63,347 nucleotides of DNA from an uncultured Paracoccaceae bacterium. Its GTDB lineage: Bacteria; Pseudomonadota; Alphaproteobacteria; Rhodobacterales; Rhodobacteraceae. How positions within the stretch are numbered: the first letter of the stretch is position 1; each line of letters begins with the position of its first letter. The position numbers and the translations under genes were made by a program. Shown in pieces: positions 16,728 to 26,745 of this stretch. Under the pieces are notes generated by a model, which worked only from the letters and a program-made list of their open reading frames with translations, was not told the origin of the DNA and did no database searches. The stretch spans positions 1 to 63,347 of the forward strand of contig CALFSV010000042.1 in the NCBI GenBank assembly GCA_937916485.1. The letters run 5' to 3'.

Positions 16728-17483
16728 ATGAACGAAACAACAGCCTTCAATCCCAACGCCCAGCATGCGGCCACCGCTCCGGCCTTTCTGTCGGTCTGGA
16801 ACATCGAGGCCTATTACGGCGAAAGCTACATCGTCCAGGGCGTGAGCTTTAACATCCACGAAGGCGAGATTCTGGCCCTTCTGGGCCGCAACGGGGCGGG
16901 CAAGACCTCGACCCTGCGCGCCATCGCCCGGTTGGATCAACCTGCCGTCACTTCGGGCGAGATCTGGCTCGACCACCAGCCCCTCCACAAGATGAAGGCC
17001 TTTCAGGCCTCAGCCGCCGGGATTGCACTGGTGCCCGAGGATCGGCGCATCATCTCGGGCCTGACTGTGGAAGAGAATCTGAAACTGGCGCAGATCGCCC
17101 CGCCCATCGGCTGGTCGCTCGACCGGATTTACGATCTGTTCCCCCGTCTAGGCGAACGCCGCAAACAGGAAGGCGTGACGCTTTCGGGTGGTGAGCAGCA
17201 GATGCTGGCCATCGCTCGCGCGCTGGCCCGGGACATCAAGGTCCTGTTGCTTGACGAACCCTACGAAGGCCTTGCCCCCGTGATCGTGCAAGAGATCGCC
17301 AAGACCCTGAACATCATTCGGGACCAGGGCATCACCACAGTCATCGTCGAACAGAACGCCGTTGCCGCGTTGAAACTGGCGGACCGTGCGGTCATCCTCG
17401 ACACCGGCTCGGTCGTCTATGACGGCTCGGCCCAAGAGGTGCTTGACGACGAAAAATTGCGGGCACAATACCTCGCCATCTGA
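16728..17483 (+). CDS. ABC transporter ATP-binding protein (LivF-like)
   Basis: A 251-residue ATPase with Walker A GRNGAGKTS, signature LSGGEQQMLAIARAL and Walker B VLLLDEPYEG. GGAGGAG precedes the start at 16728. It is the second ATPase of the HAAT-type importer and the last transport gene before acsA. The N-terminal 20 residues (NETTAFNPNAQHAATAPAF) are an extension before the nucleotide-binding core. They are not conserved in the families I know. Confidence 0.9.
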   Translation: MNETTAFNPNAQHAATAPAFLSVWNIEAYYGESYIVQGVSFNIHEGEILALLGRNGAGKTSTLRAIARLDQPAVTSGEIWLDHQPLHKMKAFQASAAGIALVPEDRRIISGLTVEENLKLAQIAPPIGWSLDRIYDLFPRLGERRKQEGVTLSGGEQQMLAIARALARDIKVLLLDEPYEGLAPVIVQEIAKTLNIIRDQGITTVIVEQNAVAALKLADRAVILDTGSVVYDGSAQEVLDDEKLRAQYLAI

Positions 17484-17489
17484 TGCGCC

Positions 17490-17513
17490 TGGCGGGGGTG
17501 CACTGCCCCGCCA
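17490..17513 (+). terminator. GC hairpin between livF-like gene and acsA
   Basis: An 8-base perfect stem TGGCGGGG/CCCCGCCA with an 8-base loop lies directly after the livF-like stop, 97 bases before acsA. No U-run follows, so it may reduce rather than stop read-through into acsA. Confidence 0.45.
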
Positions 17514-17609
17514 ACGCCAGACCGCACCCTGCGGCACAGACCTGACAGTGATATGCCGGGGTTGGCCCCTTGCCGGGCCGGCACTGGCGCAAATACCTGA
17601 GGAAATGTC

Positions 17610-19559
17610 ATGACGACCAAGACCTACGCTCCCTCCCCCGATTTCGTCGCCAACTCTCATGCCGACAAGGCCAAGTACGATGCCATGTACCCCGCCTCTA
17701 TCGCCGATCCTTCGGCGTTCTGGGGCGAAGAAGGCAAGCGGATCGACTGGATCAAACCCTACAGCGTCGTCAAGAACACCGATTTCAGCCCTGGCAAAGT
17801 CTCGATCAAGTGGTTCGAGGATGGCACCCTGAACGTTGCGGCCAACTGCATCGACCGCCATCTGGCCACCCGCGCCGACCAGACCGCCATCCTGTGGGAA
17901 CCCGACGATCCCAAGGACCCCGCCCGCCATATCACCTACCGCGAACTGCATGAGGAAGTCTGCAAGTTCGCCAACGTCCTCAAGAAGATGGGCGTCAAGA
18001 AGGGCGACCGCGTCGTTCTTTACATGCCGATGATCCCCGAGGCGGCCTATGCCATGCTGGCGTCGGCCCGGATCGGGGCGATCCACTCCATCGTCTTTGC
18101 AGGCTTTTCTGCCGATGCCCTTGCCGCCCGCATCTCGGGCTGTCAGGCCAAGGTGGTCATCACGACGGACGGAGCACCACGCGGTGGGCGGGTCACCAAC
18201 CTAAAGGATAACGTGAACCAGGCCCTGGTCAACGTGATGAACGACTGTCAGTGCCTTTGCGTAAAGCGGACCGGCCAGCAGATCGCATGGCGCGAAGACG
18301 GCGACGTCTGGCTGCACGAGATGGCCGCCACCGTCGACGCCAACTGCCCACCCGAAGAGATGAACGCCGAAGACCCGCTGTTCATCCTGTATACCTCAGG
18401 CTCGACCGGTCAGCCCAAGGGGGTCGTACATACAACGGGCGGCTACCTTGTTTATGCCGCGATGACACATCAATACACCTTCGACTACCACGACGGGGAC
18501 GTGTTCTGGTGTACGGCCGATGTCGGCTGGGTCACCGGTCACAGCTACATCGTCTATGGCCCGCTCGCCAACGGGGCGACGACCCTGATGTTTGAAGGCG
18601 TCCCCACATGGCCCGATGCCGGCCGGTTCTGGGAGGTTTGCTCCAAGCACAAGGTCAACCAGTTCTACACCGCCCCCACGGCAATCCGCGCCCTGATGGC
18701 GCATGGCACCGGCCCGGTCGAGAGCCACGATCTGTCCTCTCTCAAACTCTTGGGCACTGTGGGCGAACCGATCAACCCCGAGGCCTGGAACTGGTACAAC
18801 GACGTTGTCGGCAAAGGGAATGTGCCCATCGTCGATACATGGTGGCAAACCGAAACCGGTGGCCACCTGCTGACCCCCCTGCCCGGCGCGACAGCGACCA
18901 AGCCCGGGTCGGCGACCCTGCCCTTCTTTGGGGTGTCGCCGGTGATCCTGGAACCTACGAGCGGCGAAGAAATCCACGAGACCGCCTGCGAAGGTGTGCT
19001 CTGCCTCAAGGACAGCTGGCCCGGTCAGATGCGCACCGTTTGGGGCGACCACGACCGGTTCGAAAAGACCTATTTCTCGGACTACAAAGGCTACTACTTT
19101 TCCGGCGATGGCTGCCGCCGGGACGAGGACGGCTACTACTGGATCACCGGCCGGGTCGACGACGTCATCAACGTCTCCGGCCACCGGATGGGCACGGCCG
19201 AGGTTGAATCGGCGCTTGTCGCCCACGCCAAGGTCGCCGAGGCCGCCGTTGTGGGCTATCCGCATAAGGTCAAGGGACAGGGCATCTACGCCTACGTCAC
19301 CCTGATGAACGGCGAAGAGCCGACCGAGGCGCTGCGCAAAGAGCTTGAAGCATGGGTCCGCGCCGAAATCGGCCCGATCGCCAAGCCTGACCTGATCCAA
19401 TGGGCCCCTGGCCTGCCCAAGACCCGGTCGGGCAAGATCATGCGCCGCATCCTGCGCAAGATCGCCGAGAACGACCACGACACCCTGGGCGACACCTCGA
19501 CCCTCGCCGATCCGTCGGTCGTTCAGGACCTGATCGAGAATCGGATGAACCACGATTGA
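17610..19559 (+). CDS. acsA: Acetyl-CoA synthetase (AMP-forming)
   Basis: At 649 residues this matches family length. It has the P-loop [11 protein letters not shown] near residue 260, WWQTETGG near 415, and the acetylatable lysine of the C-terminal domain in TRSGKIMRR (Lys609). It converts acetate, ATP and CoA to acetyl-CoA in the cytoplasm. It is the last gene of the run behind the HAAT-type importer and is near an SSS-type sensor kinase and an ScfR-like regulator, arguing for coordinated acetate use. Expression is probably under the importer promoter with a possible internal step, because a hairpin precedes it. A clear terminator follows. Confidence 0.96.
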   Translation: MTTKTYAPSPDFVANSHADKAKYDAMYPASIADPSAFWGEEGKRIDWIKPYSVVKNTDFSPGKVSIKWFEDGTLNVAANCIDRHLATRADQTAILWEPDDPKDPARHITYRELHEEVCKFANVLKKMGVKKGDRVVLYMPMIPEAAYAMLASARIGAIHSIVFAGFSADALAARISGCQAKVVITTDGAPRGGRVTNLKDNVNQALVNVMNDCQCLCVKRTGQQIAWREDGDVWLHEMAATVDANCPPEEMNAEDPLFILYTSGSTGQPKGVVHTTGGYLVYAAMTHQYTFDYHDGDVFWCTADVGWVTGHSYIVYGPLANGATTLMFEGVPTWPDAGRFWEVCSKHKVNQFYTAPTAIRALMAHGTGPVESHDLSSLKLLGTVGEPINPEAWNWYNDVVGKGNVPIVDTWWQTETGGHLLTPLPGATATKPGSATLPFFGVSPVILEPTSGEEIHETACEGVLCLKDSWPGQMRTVWGDHDRFEKTYFSDYKGYYFSGDGCRRDEDGYYWITGRVDDVINVSGHRMGTAEVESALVAHAKVAEAAVVGYPHKVKGQGIYAYVTLMNGEEPTEALRKELEAWVRAEIGPIAKPDLIQWAPGLPKTRSGKIMRRILRKIAENDHDTLGDTSTLADPSVVQDLIENRMNHD

Positions 19560-19567
19560 AGACCAAG

Positions 19568-19593
19568 CGGCCCCGACATCTTCGTCGGGGCCG
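19568..19593 (+). terminator. Terminator after acsA
   Basis: A perfect 10-base stem CGGCCCCGAC/GTCGGGGCCG with loop ATCTTC begins 8 bases after the acsA stop and is followed by TTAACC. This is the strongest terminator candidate in this part of the window. Confidence 0.8.
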
Positions 19594-19688
19594 TTAACCA
19601 AGCCGTCAGAAGTCCGGAATTGTTAGGTCTTCGTTAGGATTTTCAGGCGACTTTGCTGGCGCTGGCTGGGGGCCAAGCGCGAGGAAAG

Positions 19689-20087
19689 ATGATGGACCTT
19701 TCGATACCCCCCTTTGCCGCCCCCCCTTCGGTGCCGCGGCATGTGCCAGACCAACGCCCCTCAGCCGACGCGGCCGCGACGTCCAGACAGACGGTGCCAC
19801 CCTTGCCAGTCGCCGCCCCGTTGGGAACCGGAACATTCAACTCTCAAACAGCGGAAGTCAGTCGCAGTATGCTGCTGGCAACAGCAATTTCGGCCACCGG
19901 AGAGGTCAGGCACGCGCCGGACACCCAAACCCCAGAGCGTCGGCTGAAGCCCTTCGACCTGCCCATGCTGCCGGATGAAGTGGCAGAAGACACAGGCACC
20001 CAGGGCTCAGCAAGCGATCATCTTGGAGAGCAGGCCGTCGATCCTGACCGTCCTTTCGGGTCAGACGATCCCCACATGCCCTTCTGA
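19689..20087 (+). CDS. Hypothetical proline-rich protein
   Basis: A 132-residue protein with a good ribosome-binding site (GAGGA) just before tandem ATG codons at 19689 and 19692. It is rich in Pro, Ala and Asp, has no membrane segment, and is probably disordered (IPPFAAPPSVPRHVPDQ at the start, PDRPFGSDDPHMPF at the end). No family is recognised. It sits between the acsA terminator and accB in the same direction. The well-placed start supports a real gene. Confidence 0.5.
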   Translation: MMDLSIPPFAAPPSVPRHVPDQRPSADAAATSRQTVPPLPVAAPLGTGTFNSQTAEVSRSMLLATAISATGEVRHAPDTQTPERRLKPFDLPMLPDEVAEDTGTQGSASDHLGEQAVDPDRPFGSDDPHMPF

Positions 20088-20242
20088 CAGGCAGCCCCGG
20101 CGGACCGGCGGCAAACGGGCCGCTTCCCCCCGGCCCGACCTTGGCGTATAACCCCTGACAAAGGCAGGTCTCACCCTTGACCGTTTCGGCGGCTCGGGGG
20201 AAAGACAGCAGTGAACGTGCGCACAACGGCCCGAGGAAAAAT

Positions 20243-20725
20243 ATGACCGAAAAGACATCCCATGACAGCGACGTGAGCTTTATCCGTGCGCTGGCAGAGC
20301 TCCTGCGGGCGAACGACCTGACTGAATTGCAGGTCAAGCGGGACTATGGCGAAAACGACAGCCTTAACGTGCGGGTCAGCCGCCAGATGCAGGTCACTAG
20401 CCAGGTGATGGTGCCGGGCCCCGCCGCCCCGATTTCGTCAGCGGCACCAGCCCCCGCTGCGCCTGCCGCCACGGCCGATCCGGCCAGCCTTCCGGGTGCC
20501 GTCACCTCACCTATGGTGGGCACCGTCTACCTTCAGGCCGAACCGGGCACCCCGGCGTTCGTGTCCGTCGGACAGACCGTCAAAGAGGGCGACACCCTTC
20601 TGATCATCGAAGCGATGAAGACGATGAACCAGATCCCCGCCCCCCGGTCCGGCACCGTCAAGCGGATCGTGGTCGAGGATGGCGCCCCCGTCGAATTCGG
20701 CGCGCCCCTGATGATCATCGAGTAA
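20243..20725 (+). CDS. accB: Biotin carboxyl carrier protein of acetyl-CoA carboxylase
   Basis: A 160-residue protein with an N-terminal helical segment, an Ala/Pro-rich linker (about residues 57-85) and a C-terminal biotinyl domain. The biotinylated lysine is Lys126 in EAMKTMNQI. It carries CO2 from biotin carboxylase to carboxyltransferase in the first step of fatty-acid synthesis. CGAGGA precedes the start, and accC follows after 9 bases. Confidence 0.96.
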   Translation: MTEKTSHDSDVSFIRALAELLRANDLTELQVKRDYGENDSLNVRVSRQMQVTSQVMVPGPAAPISSAAPAPAAPAATADPASLPGAVTSPMVGTVYLQAEPGTPAFVSVGQTVKEGDTLLIIEAMKTMNQIPAPRSGTVKRIVVEDGAPVEFGAPLMIIE

Positions 20726-20734
20726 GGACAGATC

Positions 20735-22087
20735 ATGTTCGACAAGATCCTGATCGCCAACCGTGGCGAAATCGCGCTTCGCGTTGTCCGGGCCTGCCGC
20801 GAGATGGGGATTGCCAGCGTTGCTGTCCATTCGACCGTGGATGCCGATGCGATGCATGTGCGGATGGCCGATGAGGCGATCTGCATTGGCCCGCCGTCCT
20901 CGGCACTTAGCTACCTCAGCTTTCCGGCGATCATTTCCGCCTGCGAGATCACTGGCGCGCAGGCGATCCATCCGGGCTATGGCTTTCTGTCCGAAAACGC
21001 AGCCTTTGTGCAGGCGCTTGAGGATCACGAACTGACCTTTATCGGCCCAACTGCGGAACATATCCGCATGATGGGCGACAAGATCACGGCCAAGGACACC
21101 ATGAAGGCGCTAGGCGTGCCCTGCGTCCCCGGGTCCGACGGCGGTGTCCCCACGCTTGAGGATGCGCGTCGCGTGGCCGAAGAGATCGGCTATCCCGTCA
21201 TCATCAAGGCCACGGCAGGTGGTGGTGGACGCGGGATGAAAGTCGCCAAGTCGGCGGCCGAGATCGAACGGGCCTTCCAGACCGCCCGCTCGGAATCCAA
21301 GGCCGCCTTTGGCAATGACGAAGTCTATATCGAGAAATACCTGACCACCCCCCGCCACATAGAGATTCAGGTCTTTGGCGATGGCAAGGGCAAGGCGGTT
21401 CATCTGGCGGAACGCGATTGCTCGCTTCAGCGGCGTCACCAGAAGGTGCTGGAAGAAGCCCCCGGCCCCGTCATCACGCCCGAACTGCGCGACCGGATCG
21501 GCAAGGTCTGTGCCGACGCTGTGGCCAAGATCAACTACATCGGTGCAGGCACGATCGAGTTTCTGTTTGAAAACGATGAATTCTACTTCATCGAGATGAA
21601 CACCCGTCTGCAGGTCGAACATCCGGTGACCGAGGCGATTTTTGGCGTCGATCTGGTGCGCGAACAGATCCGCGTTGCCGCCGGCCTGCCCATGTCATTC
21701 GGACAGGACGATCTTTCGATCCGGGGCCATGCCATCGAAGTGCGGATCAATGCGGAAAGGTTGCCCAACTTTTCGCCCTGCCCCGGCACGATCACCCAGT
21801 ATCACGCCCCGGGCGGACTGGGGGTGCGGATGGATTCGGCGCTTTATGACGGCTATCGGATCCCGTCGAATTACGACAGCCTGATCGCCAAGCTGATCGT
21901 CCATGGGCGCGACCGTCCCGAGGCGCTGTCCCGGCTGGCCCGCGCCTTGGGCGAGTTGATCGTTGATGGCGTCGACACCACGATCCCGCTGTTTCATGCC
22001 CTGCTTCAGGAACCCGAGATTCTGTCGGGCGACTACAACATTCATTGGCTGGAACATTGGTTGGAACAGAACCTCCAACAGGCGTGA
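20735..22087 (+). CDS. accC: Biotin carboxylase subunit of acetyl-CoA carboxylase
   Basis: At 450 residues this is the family length. It has the N-terminal [18 protein letters not shown], the glycine-rich ATP-grasp loop [12 protein letters not shown] and the catalytic region [14 protein letters not shown]. It carboxylates biotin on AccB using ATP and bicarbonate. It forms an operon with accB; aat follows after 9 bases. Confidence 0.97.
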   Translation: MFDKILIANRGEIALRVVRACREMGIASVAVHSTVDADAMHVRMADEAICIGPPSSALSYLSFPAIISACEITGAQAIHPGYGFLSENAAFVQALEDHELTFIGPTAEHIRMMGDKITAKDTMKALGVPCVPGSDGGVPTLEDARRVAEEIGYPVIIKATAGGGGRGMKVAKSAAEIERAFQTARSESKAAFGNDEVYIEKYLTTPRHIEIQVFGDGKGKAVHLAERDCSLQRRHQKVLEEAPGPVITPELRDRIGKVCADAVAKINYIGAGTIEFLFENDEFYFIEMNTRLQVEHPVTEAIFGVDLVREQIRVAAGLPMSFGQDDLSIRGHAIEVRINAERLPNFSPCPGTITQYHAPGGLGVRMDSALYDGYRIPSNYDSLIAKLIVHGRDRPEALSRLARALGELIVDGVDTTIPLFHALLQEPEILSGDYNIHWLEHWLEQNLQQA

Positions 22088-22096
22088 TGCGGGGCC

Positions 22097-22741
22097 TTGT
22101 CTGACTCGCCCCTGACACCCGAAAACCTGCTGACCGCCTATGCCTATGGCGTGTTCCCCATGTCAGAAAGCCGCGACGACCCAGAGATTTTCTGGGTCTA
22201 TCCAAAGCGGCGCGGCATCTTTGAGCTGGACCAGTTTCGCATAAGCCGCAGCCTTGCCCGCCGGATGCGGTCGGGGCAATTCCGGGTCACCGCCGATGCC
22301 GCCTTTGCCGAGGTCGTAGCAGGCTGTGCTGACCGCCCTGAGACCTGGATCAACGGAACTATCGCCAGCCTCTATGCAGCCCTGCACGGCATGGGGTGCA
22401 CCCATTCGATAGAGGTCTGGGAAGACGCCCATCTGGTTGGCGGTGTTTATGGCGTGGCCCTTGGCGGGGCGTTTTTTGGGGAAAGCATGTTCTCGCGTCA
22501 GACCGACGCGTCAAAGGTGGCGCTCGCCTACCTTGTGGACCGGCTGCGCACGGGTGGGTTCACCCTGTTTGACACCCAGTTTCTGACACCGCATTTGCAG
22601 AGCCTTGGCGCGATTGAGATTTCAAGGCAGTCCTATCGCCAGCGGCTTGCCGATGCGCTTGAGGTCCCGGCCCGGTTCCACAGGCAGGGGCCGATCCCGA
22701 CAGCTCAGGACGTGATACAGCGCAATGGCCAGACGTCGTAA
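22097..22741 (+). CDS. aat: Leucyl/phenylalanyl-tRNA--protein transferase
   Basis: A 214-residue enzyme that adds Leu or Phe to proteins with N-terminal Arg or Lys, marking them for ClpS/ClpAP degradation. Family marks are LTAYAYGVFPMSE, FWVYPKRRGIF, GGVYGVALGGAFFGESMFS and DTQFLTPHLQSLGAIE. The start is a TTG codon at 22097; no ATG fits the conserved N-terminus, and only a weak GGGG motif precedes it. It is co-directional with accBC and overlaps the convergent DUF2155 gene by 37 bases. Confidence 0.95.
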   Translation: MSDSPLTPENLLTAYAYGVFPMSESRDDPEIFWVYPKRRGIFELDQFRISRSLARRMRSGQFRVTADAAFAEVVAGCADRPETWINGTIASLYAALHGMGCTHSIEVWEDAHLVGGVYGVALGGAFFGESMFSRQTDASKVALAYLVDRLRTGGFTLFDTQFLTPHLQSLGAIEISRQSYRQRLADALEVPARFHRQGPIPTAQDVIQRNGQTS

Positions 22742-23067
22742 CGCGGGTGGTCCATGGCGCTTAGCGCCGGGGCTGAGGCGATCATCCAACCCTGAAAGAC
22801 AGGATCGGGCGTATCACGGTAAGACACGGTAAGCAGCTCATAGGCGTCGCCGGAAGGGTTGTCGGTGGGGTAGCGACACTCGCCCAATGTGATGCTGAGC
22901 TGGCCGATTGGCTTCGTCTCGCCGGTCCGCAATTCCAGATCGGTGGCTTCGCCAGTGATCTTGTCCAGCACCCGCACGATGCCGCCCGGCGCTGTTGTCG
23001 CCTCTTGCGCCAAGACAGGCCCTGCCATGCAGGCCAGACAGACCAGGGCCAGCGCCTTCCTGATCAT
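22705..23067 (-). CDS. DUF2155 periplasmic protein
   Basis: A 120-residue protein with a signal peptide (cleavage near ACMAGPVLAQ) and a compact beta-rich domain of the DUF2155 family (RVLDKITGEATDLEL; FQGWMIASAPALSAMDHPRYDVW). The function is unknown. In alphaproteobacteria it is commonly found, as here, beside the NDUFA12 homologue and aat. It overlaps mlaD by 4 bases, so it belongs to the same operon. Confidence 0.9.
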   Translation of the reverse strand: MIRKALALVCLACMAGPVLAQEATTAPGGIVRVLDKITGEATDLELRTGETKPIGQLSITLGECRYPTDNPSGDAYELLTVSYRDTPDPVFQGWMIASAPALSAMDHPRYDVWPLRCITS

Positions 23068-23513
23068 TCCGTGGTTCCGCCGCCGACATAGGTCAGCAAG
23101 AGTTGCAACAGGCTGACTGCCCCTTGGGTATCCACGATCTCGTCCCCGGGGGCAAAATTGTCCATGGAGCCACCAGGCACGATCTCAATGAAATTGCCGC
23201 CCAACAGACCTTCCGAGGCGACGACGGCGCTGCTGTCATTCGGGATCGGGACATCATTTGACAAGGTCATGACGGTATCGGCGCGGTAGGTCTGGGCGTT
23301 AAGGTCCATGCCAGTTACAGAGCCGATCTTGACCCCTGCCAGCCGGACGTCGGTGCCGACGCTGACCCCCTCAACCGACCGAAAGCTGGCCGTCAGGGTC
23401 ATGTCACCGCCGCCCCGGGTATAGCCGGTGGCCTGGGCCGCATAGGCCAGAAAGCCGCCCGCCACGATAATGACGAGCGCACCCACGGTGACTTCTGTGA
23501 CGGACTCGCGCAT
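23064..23513 (-). CDS. mlaD: MlaD-family lipid transport substrate-binding protein
   Basis: A 149-residue protein with an N-terminal membrane anchor (residues 8-28) and a single MCE domain (FRSVEGVSVGTDVRLAGVKI). MlaD proteins form hexamers on the MlaEF transporter and carry phospholipids across the periplasm to maintain outer-membrane asymmetry. The rest of the Mla system is not in the window. It overlaps the DUF2155 gene and follows the NDUFA12 gene by 3 bases. Confidence 0.92.
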   Translation of the reverse strand: MRESVTEVTVGALVIIVAGGFLAYAAQATGYTRGGGDMTLTASFRSVEGVSVGTDVRLAGVKIGSVTGMDLNAQTYRADTVMTLSNDVPIPNDSSAVVASEGLLGGNFIEIVPGGSMDNFAPGDEIVDTQGAVSLLQLLLTYVGGGTTE

Positions 23514-23516
23514 TGT

Positions 23517-23900
23517 CTATTCCGGTGTCCACGCCTCATAATCCGACCGAGGGGCAGGATCGCCCCGGCGGATCGACCCGGCCGGTGCATAGGCCAGCGG
23601 CGTGCCCGTCAGATTGGCCAAATGCGGCTTCTCCCAGGGCTTGTGAACCAGCGGCTTTTCCGTCGGCGGCTCATTCCAAGTCCGGTGCAGCCAACCATGC
23701 CATTCAGGCGCAACCTTGCTGGCCTCGGCCTCGCCGTTAAAGATGACCCAGCGGCGGCTGTCATCAGCATTGCGGTAAAAGATGTTGCCCTGGGCATCTT
23801 CGCCGACACGGGTCCCTTTGCGCCATGTCCAAAGCTGGGTACCCAGCGTCTGGCCATCCCACCATGTAAAGATGCGGGCGATGGATTTCATGAGGCCCAT
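23517..23900 (-). CDS. NADH:ubiquinone oxidoreductase 17.2 kDa (NDUFA12-like) subunit
   Basis: A 127-residue homologue of mitochondrial complex I accessory subunit NDUFA12 (B17.2). It has the characteristic [20 protein letters not shown] and [13 protein letters not shown] (APEWHGWLH) segments and a Pro-rich tail. It is an accessory subunit on the peripheral arm, present in alphaproteobacteria and mitochondria. It is encoded first in a three-gene run with mlaD and DUF2155. Confidence 0.95.
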   Translation of the reverse strand: MGLMKSIARIFTWWDGQTLGTQLWTWRKGTRVGEDAQGNIFYRNADDSRRWVIFNGEAEASKVAPEWHGWLHRTWNEPPTEKPLVHKPWEKPHLANLTGTPLAYAPAGSIRRGDPAPRSDYEAWTPE

Positions 23901-24006
23901 GCTGATGCTCCATTGCGGTCTGTCGCTGAAAACTTGGTATTGTCATGCCTCAAACGGCGGGCAAGGTCCAGCGCTGCCGGACCTGCCTTTACGTTTGCAG
24001 CAAGGA

Positions 24007-25278
24007 TCAGCCTGCGGTCGCGGCTGCGCCCTTCTTGTTGTTTTCGGCATGGATCATCAAAGGGGCCGCGTCTGCGCCGACAGCCTCTTCGTTCACCACC
24101 ACTTCGCTGACGCTGGACAGGCTGGGAAGCTCGAACATCGTATCAAGGAGGATGTCCTCCATGATCGAGCGCAGGCCCCGTGCCCCTGTCTTCCGCTCGA
24201 TCGCGCGCTTGGCGATGGCGGTCAGGGCGTCGTCGGTAAAGGTCAGCTTGGTGTCTTCAATATCGAAGAGGCGCTGATACTGCTTGACCAAGGCGTTCTT
24301 GGGCTGGGTCAGGATCGTGACCAGCGCGTCTTCGTCCAGATCGGTCAGCGTTGCGATGACGGGCAAACGCCCAACGAATTCCGGGATCAGGCCGAACTTG
24401 AGCAGGTCTTCAGGCTCAAGCTCACCGAACATTTCGCCGACACCGCGCGAGTCGTTGTCTTTGACGTCGGCACCAAACCCGATTGCAGAGCCTTTGCCGC
24501 GCATCGCAATGATCTTTTCCAGACCAGCAAACGCACCGCCGCAGATAAACAGGATGTTCGTCGTGTCGACCTGCAGGAATTCCTGCTGCGGATGCTTGCG
24601 CCCGCCTTGCGGAGGCACCGAGGCAACCGTGCCTTCCATGATCTTCAACAAGGCCTGCTGAACACCCTCGCCCGACACGTCGCGGGTGATCGAGGGGTTG
24701 TCGGACTTGCGCGTGATCTTGTCGACCTCATCGATATAGACGATGCCGCGCTGCGCACGCTCTACGTTGTATTCAGAGGCCTGAAGCAGCTTGAGAATGA
24801 TGTTCTCGACGTCTTCACCGACATAGCCTGCTTCGGTCAAGGTCGTGGCATCGGCCATGGTGAAGGGCACGTCAAGGATGCGGGCCAGCGTCTGGGCCAG
24901 CAACGTTTTGCCGCAGCCCGTGGGGCCGATCAGCAGAATGTTGGACTTTGAAAGTTCAATGTCGTTGGCCTTGGACGAGTGATTCAACCGCTTGTAGTGG
25001 TTGTGCACAGCCACGGACAAAACACGCTTGGCGTGGATCTGGCCGATGACGTAATCGTCCAGCACTTCGCAAATCTCGCGCGGTGTCGGGACGCCGTCCG
25101 ATGATTTCAGGCCTGCCGACTTCGTCTCTTCGCGGATGATATCCATGCAGAGTTCGACGCATTCGTCGCAGATAAATACGGTTGGGCCCGCAATCAGCTT
25201 TCGCACCTCATGCTGGCTCTTGCCGCAGAAGCTGCAGTAAAGAGTGTTCTTGCTATCAGTGCCGGATGCGTTCGCCAT
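24007..25278 (-). CDS. clpX: ATP-dependent Clp protease ATP-binding subunit ClpX
   Basis: A 423-residue AAA+ unfoldase. The N-terminal C4 zinc finger uses Cys15, Cys18, Cys37 and Cys40. Walker A is GPTGCGKT, Walker B is [10 protein letters not shown], the pore loop contains GYVGED, RKH is in GGRKHPQQ, and an IGF-type ClpP-binding loop is present (SAIGFGAD). It delivers substrates to ClpP, encoded just upstream. The start at 25278 has GGAGG upstream; an in-frame ATG at 25296 would add six residues. Confidence 0.97.
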   Translation of the reverse strand: MANASGTDSKNTLYCSFCGKSQHEVRKLIAGPTVFICDECVELCMDIIREETKSAGLKSSDGVPTPREICEVLDDYVIGQIHAKRVLSVAVHNHYKRLNHSSKANDIELSKSNILLIGPTGCGKTLLAQTLARILDVPFTMADATTLTEAGYVGEDVENIILKLLQASEYNVERAQRGIVYIDEVDKITRKSDNPSITRDVSGEGVQQALLKIMEGTVASVPPQGGRKHPQQEFLQVDTTNILFICGGAFAGLEKIIAMRGKGSAIGFGADVKDNDSRGVGEMFGELEPEDLLKFGLIPEFVGRLPVIATLTDLDEDALVTILTQPKNALVKQYQRLFDIEDTKLTFTDDALTAIAKRAIERKTGARGLRSIMEDILLDTMFELPSLSSVSEVVVNEEAVGADAAPLMIHAENNKKGAAATAG

Positions 25279-25388
25279 TTCGATCCTCCGGGCCACTTGG
25301 CCCTCGTCTTGTCGTTTCGGACTGCCCTTGTCTCAACACTAGGGCAGCCCGCCGGGGTCCACAACGCCAAAAAGCCGGCGTTTCGAGG

Positions 25389-26018
25389 TCAGGTTGTTTC
25401 CGTTTCAACCTTGTCACGGCTGGACACAATCTCGTCGATCAGGCCCCATTCCTTAGCCTCATCGGGCGACATGAAGTTGTCCCGCTCCAACCCGGCCTCA
25501 ACTTTCTTGAGGGTCTGGCCGGTGTGATGCACGTAGATTTCATTCAGCCGGTTCTTCAACTTCTGGGTTTCGGCGGCGTGAATCATGATGTCGGTCGCCT
25601 GACCCTGATAGCCACCAGAGGGCTGGTGCACCATGATCCGGCTGTTGGGCAGCGAAAAGCGCATGCCCTTTTCCCCGGCGGTCAACAGCAGCGACCCCAT
25701 TGAGGCGGCCTGCCCGATCACAAGGGTAGAAACCTTGGGACGGATGTATTGCATGGTGTCATAGATCGACAAACCCGAGGTGACGACCCCGCCCGGGCTG
25801 TTGATATACATCGAGATCTCTTTCTTGGGATTCTCAGCCTCAAGGTGCAGCAACTGGGCGACGACCAGCTGGCTCATCCCGTCGTGGACAGGCCCGTTGA
25901 CGAAAATGATCCGTTCCTTGAGCAGGCGCGAAAAGATGTCGTAGGCCCGTTCCCCCCGGCTCGTCTGTTCGACGACCATTGGGACGAGGTTCATGTAGGT
26001 CTCTGTTGGGTCTTGCAT
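25389..26018 (-). CDS. clpP: ATP-dependent Clp protease proteolytic subunit ClpP
   Basis: A 209-residue serine protease with catalytic triad Ser106 (QAASMGS), His131 (MVHQPSGG) and Asp180 (ERDNFM). It forms the double-heptamer chamber that works with ClpX. I prefer the start at 26018 (GAGG eight bases upstream, matching [18 protein letters not shown] family starts) over an ATG at 26051. The gap to clpX holds two small hairpins (25322-25347 and 25363-25382), which may attenuate or process the message. Confidence 0.97.
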   Translation of the reverse strand: MQDPTETYMNLVPMVVEQTSRGERAYDIFSRLLKERIIFVNGPVHDGMSQLVVAQLLHLEAENPKKEISMYINSPGGVVTSGLSIYDTMQYIRPKVSTLVIGQAASMGSLLLTAGEKGMRFSLPNSRIMVHQPSGGYQGQATDIMIHAAETQKLKNRLNEIYVHHTGQTLKKVEAGLERDNFMSPDEAKEWGLIDEIVSSRDKVETETT

Positions 26019-26145
26019 CTGCGGTGCCTCATATGGGGACGTTAGCGTCACTAGTCGAATATACTTTGAAGAGTCTTAGAGACCCGTCAAAGGGGCTTCA
26101 AGGTCGGTTCGGTCGACGCTTCCATCCTATTGCGCGATTGACATA

Positions 26146-26171
26146 ACGGTAAGCCACTACTTACGGTAAGT
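26146..26171 (+). promoter_or_regulatory. Probable ArsR operator with repeated ACGGTAAG
   Basis: ACGGTAAG occurs twice, 17 bases apart (26146-26153 and 26163-26170). The second copy is part of the perfect palindrome ACTTAC-G-GTAAGT (26159-26171), ending one base before the ATG of the ArsR gene. A TTGACA-like hexamer lies at about 26138. The placement suggests autorepression. Confidence 0.55.
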
Positions 26172-26172
26172 C

Positions 26173-26532
26173 ATGACTGACCAGGTTTCAATAGCAACCG
26201 CCATGACGGCCCTTGCCGATCCGACCCGCCGGGCGCTGATCGAAGGGTTGCGCAATGGTCCGTTGCCGGTCTGCGATCTGGCCCGGACTGTCCCGGTCAG
26301 CCGTCCGGCCGTGTCGCAGCACCTGCGTGTCCTGACCGAAGCGGGCCTTCTGGAGGTCGCGCAGCACGGCACCCGCCGCCTGTATTCGATCGCCCCCGAT
26401 GGCGTGGCCGAACTGCGCGCCTATCTTGATCACCTCTGGGACGATGCCCTGACTTGTTTTGCCCGCACTGCCAGCCAAGAGGCCGCCTGCACTGATGCAA
26501 AGTCCGCCCCCACTCCAAAAGGCTGCGATTAA
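26173..26532 (+). CDS. ArsR/SmtB-family transcriptional regulator
   Basis: A 119-residue winged-helix protein (MTALADPTRRALIEGL; recognition helix SRPAVSQHLRVLTEAGLL) of the metal-free SdpR-like ArsR type. The three cysteines (one in LPVCDLA, two in the tail) do not form a recognised metal site. Members of this type usually repress a neighbouring SRPBCC gene, which is missing here. A palindrome directly upstream points to autoregulation. The 213 bases after it contain no supported gene. Confidence 0.85.
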   Translation: MTDQVSIATAMTALADPTRRALIEGLRNGPLPVCDLARTVPVSRPAVSQHLRVLTEAGLLEVAQHGTRRLYSIAPDGVAELRAYLDHLWDDALTCFARTASQEAACTDAKSAPTPKGCD

Positions 26533-26745
26533 ACAATATCCGCCGCTAAGCGGCTTTCCCAAACTCCACACTGCCCGTTGGACCCACCGACCCCAGAGGC
26601 GGGATGATCGACGGGCAACACGGCCGAGGTCTGGTGGTGATATCTGGTGTTGGGGGCGATCCTGGGCCGCGACCAAGGCGCACAGCTTCAGGCAGCTTCA
26701 GGTCGCCCGCTTGAAACCTGCCCTGGTCGGAATAAGTGGCTGGCT

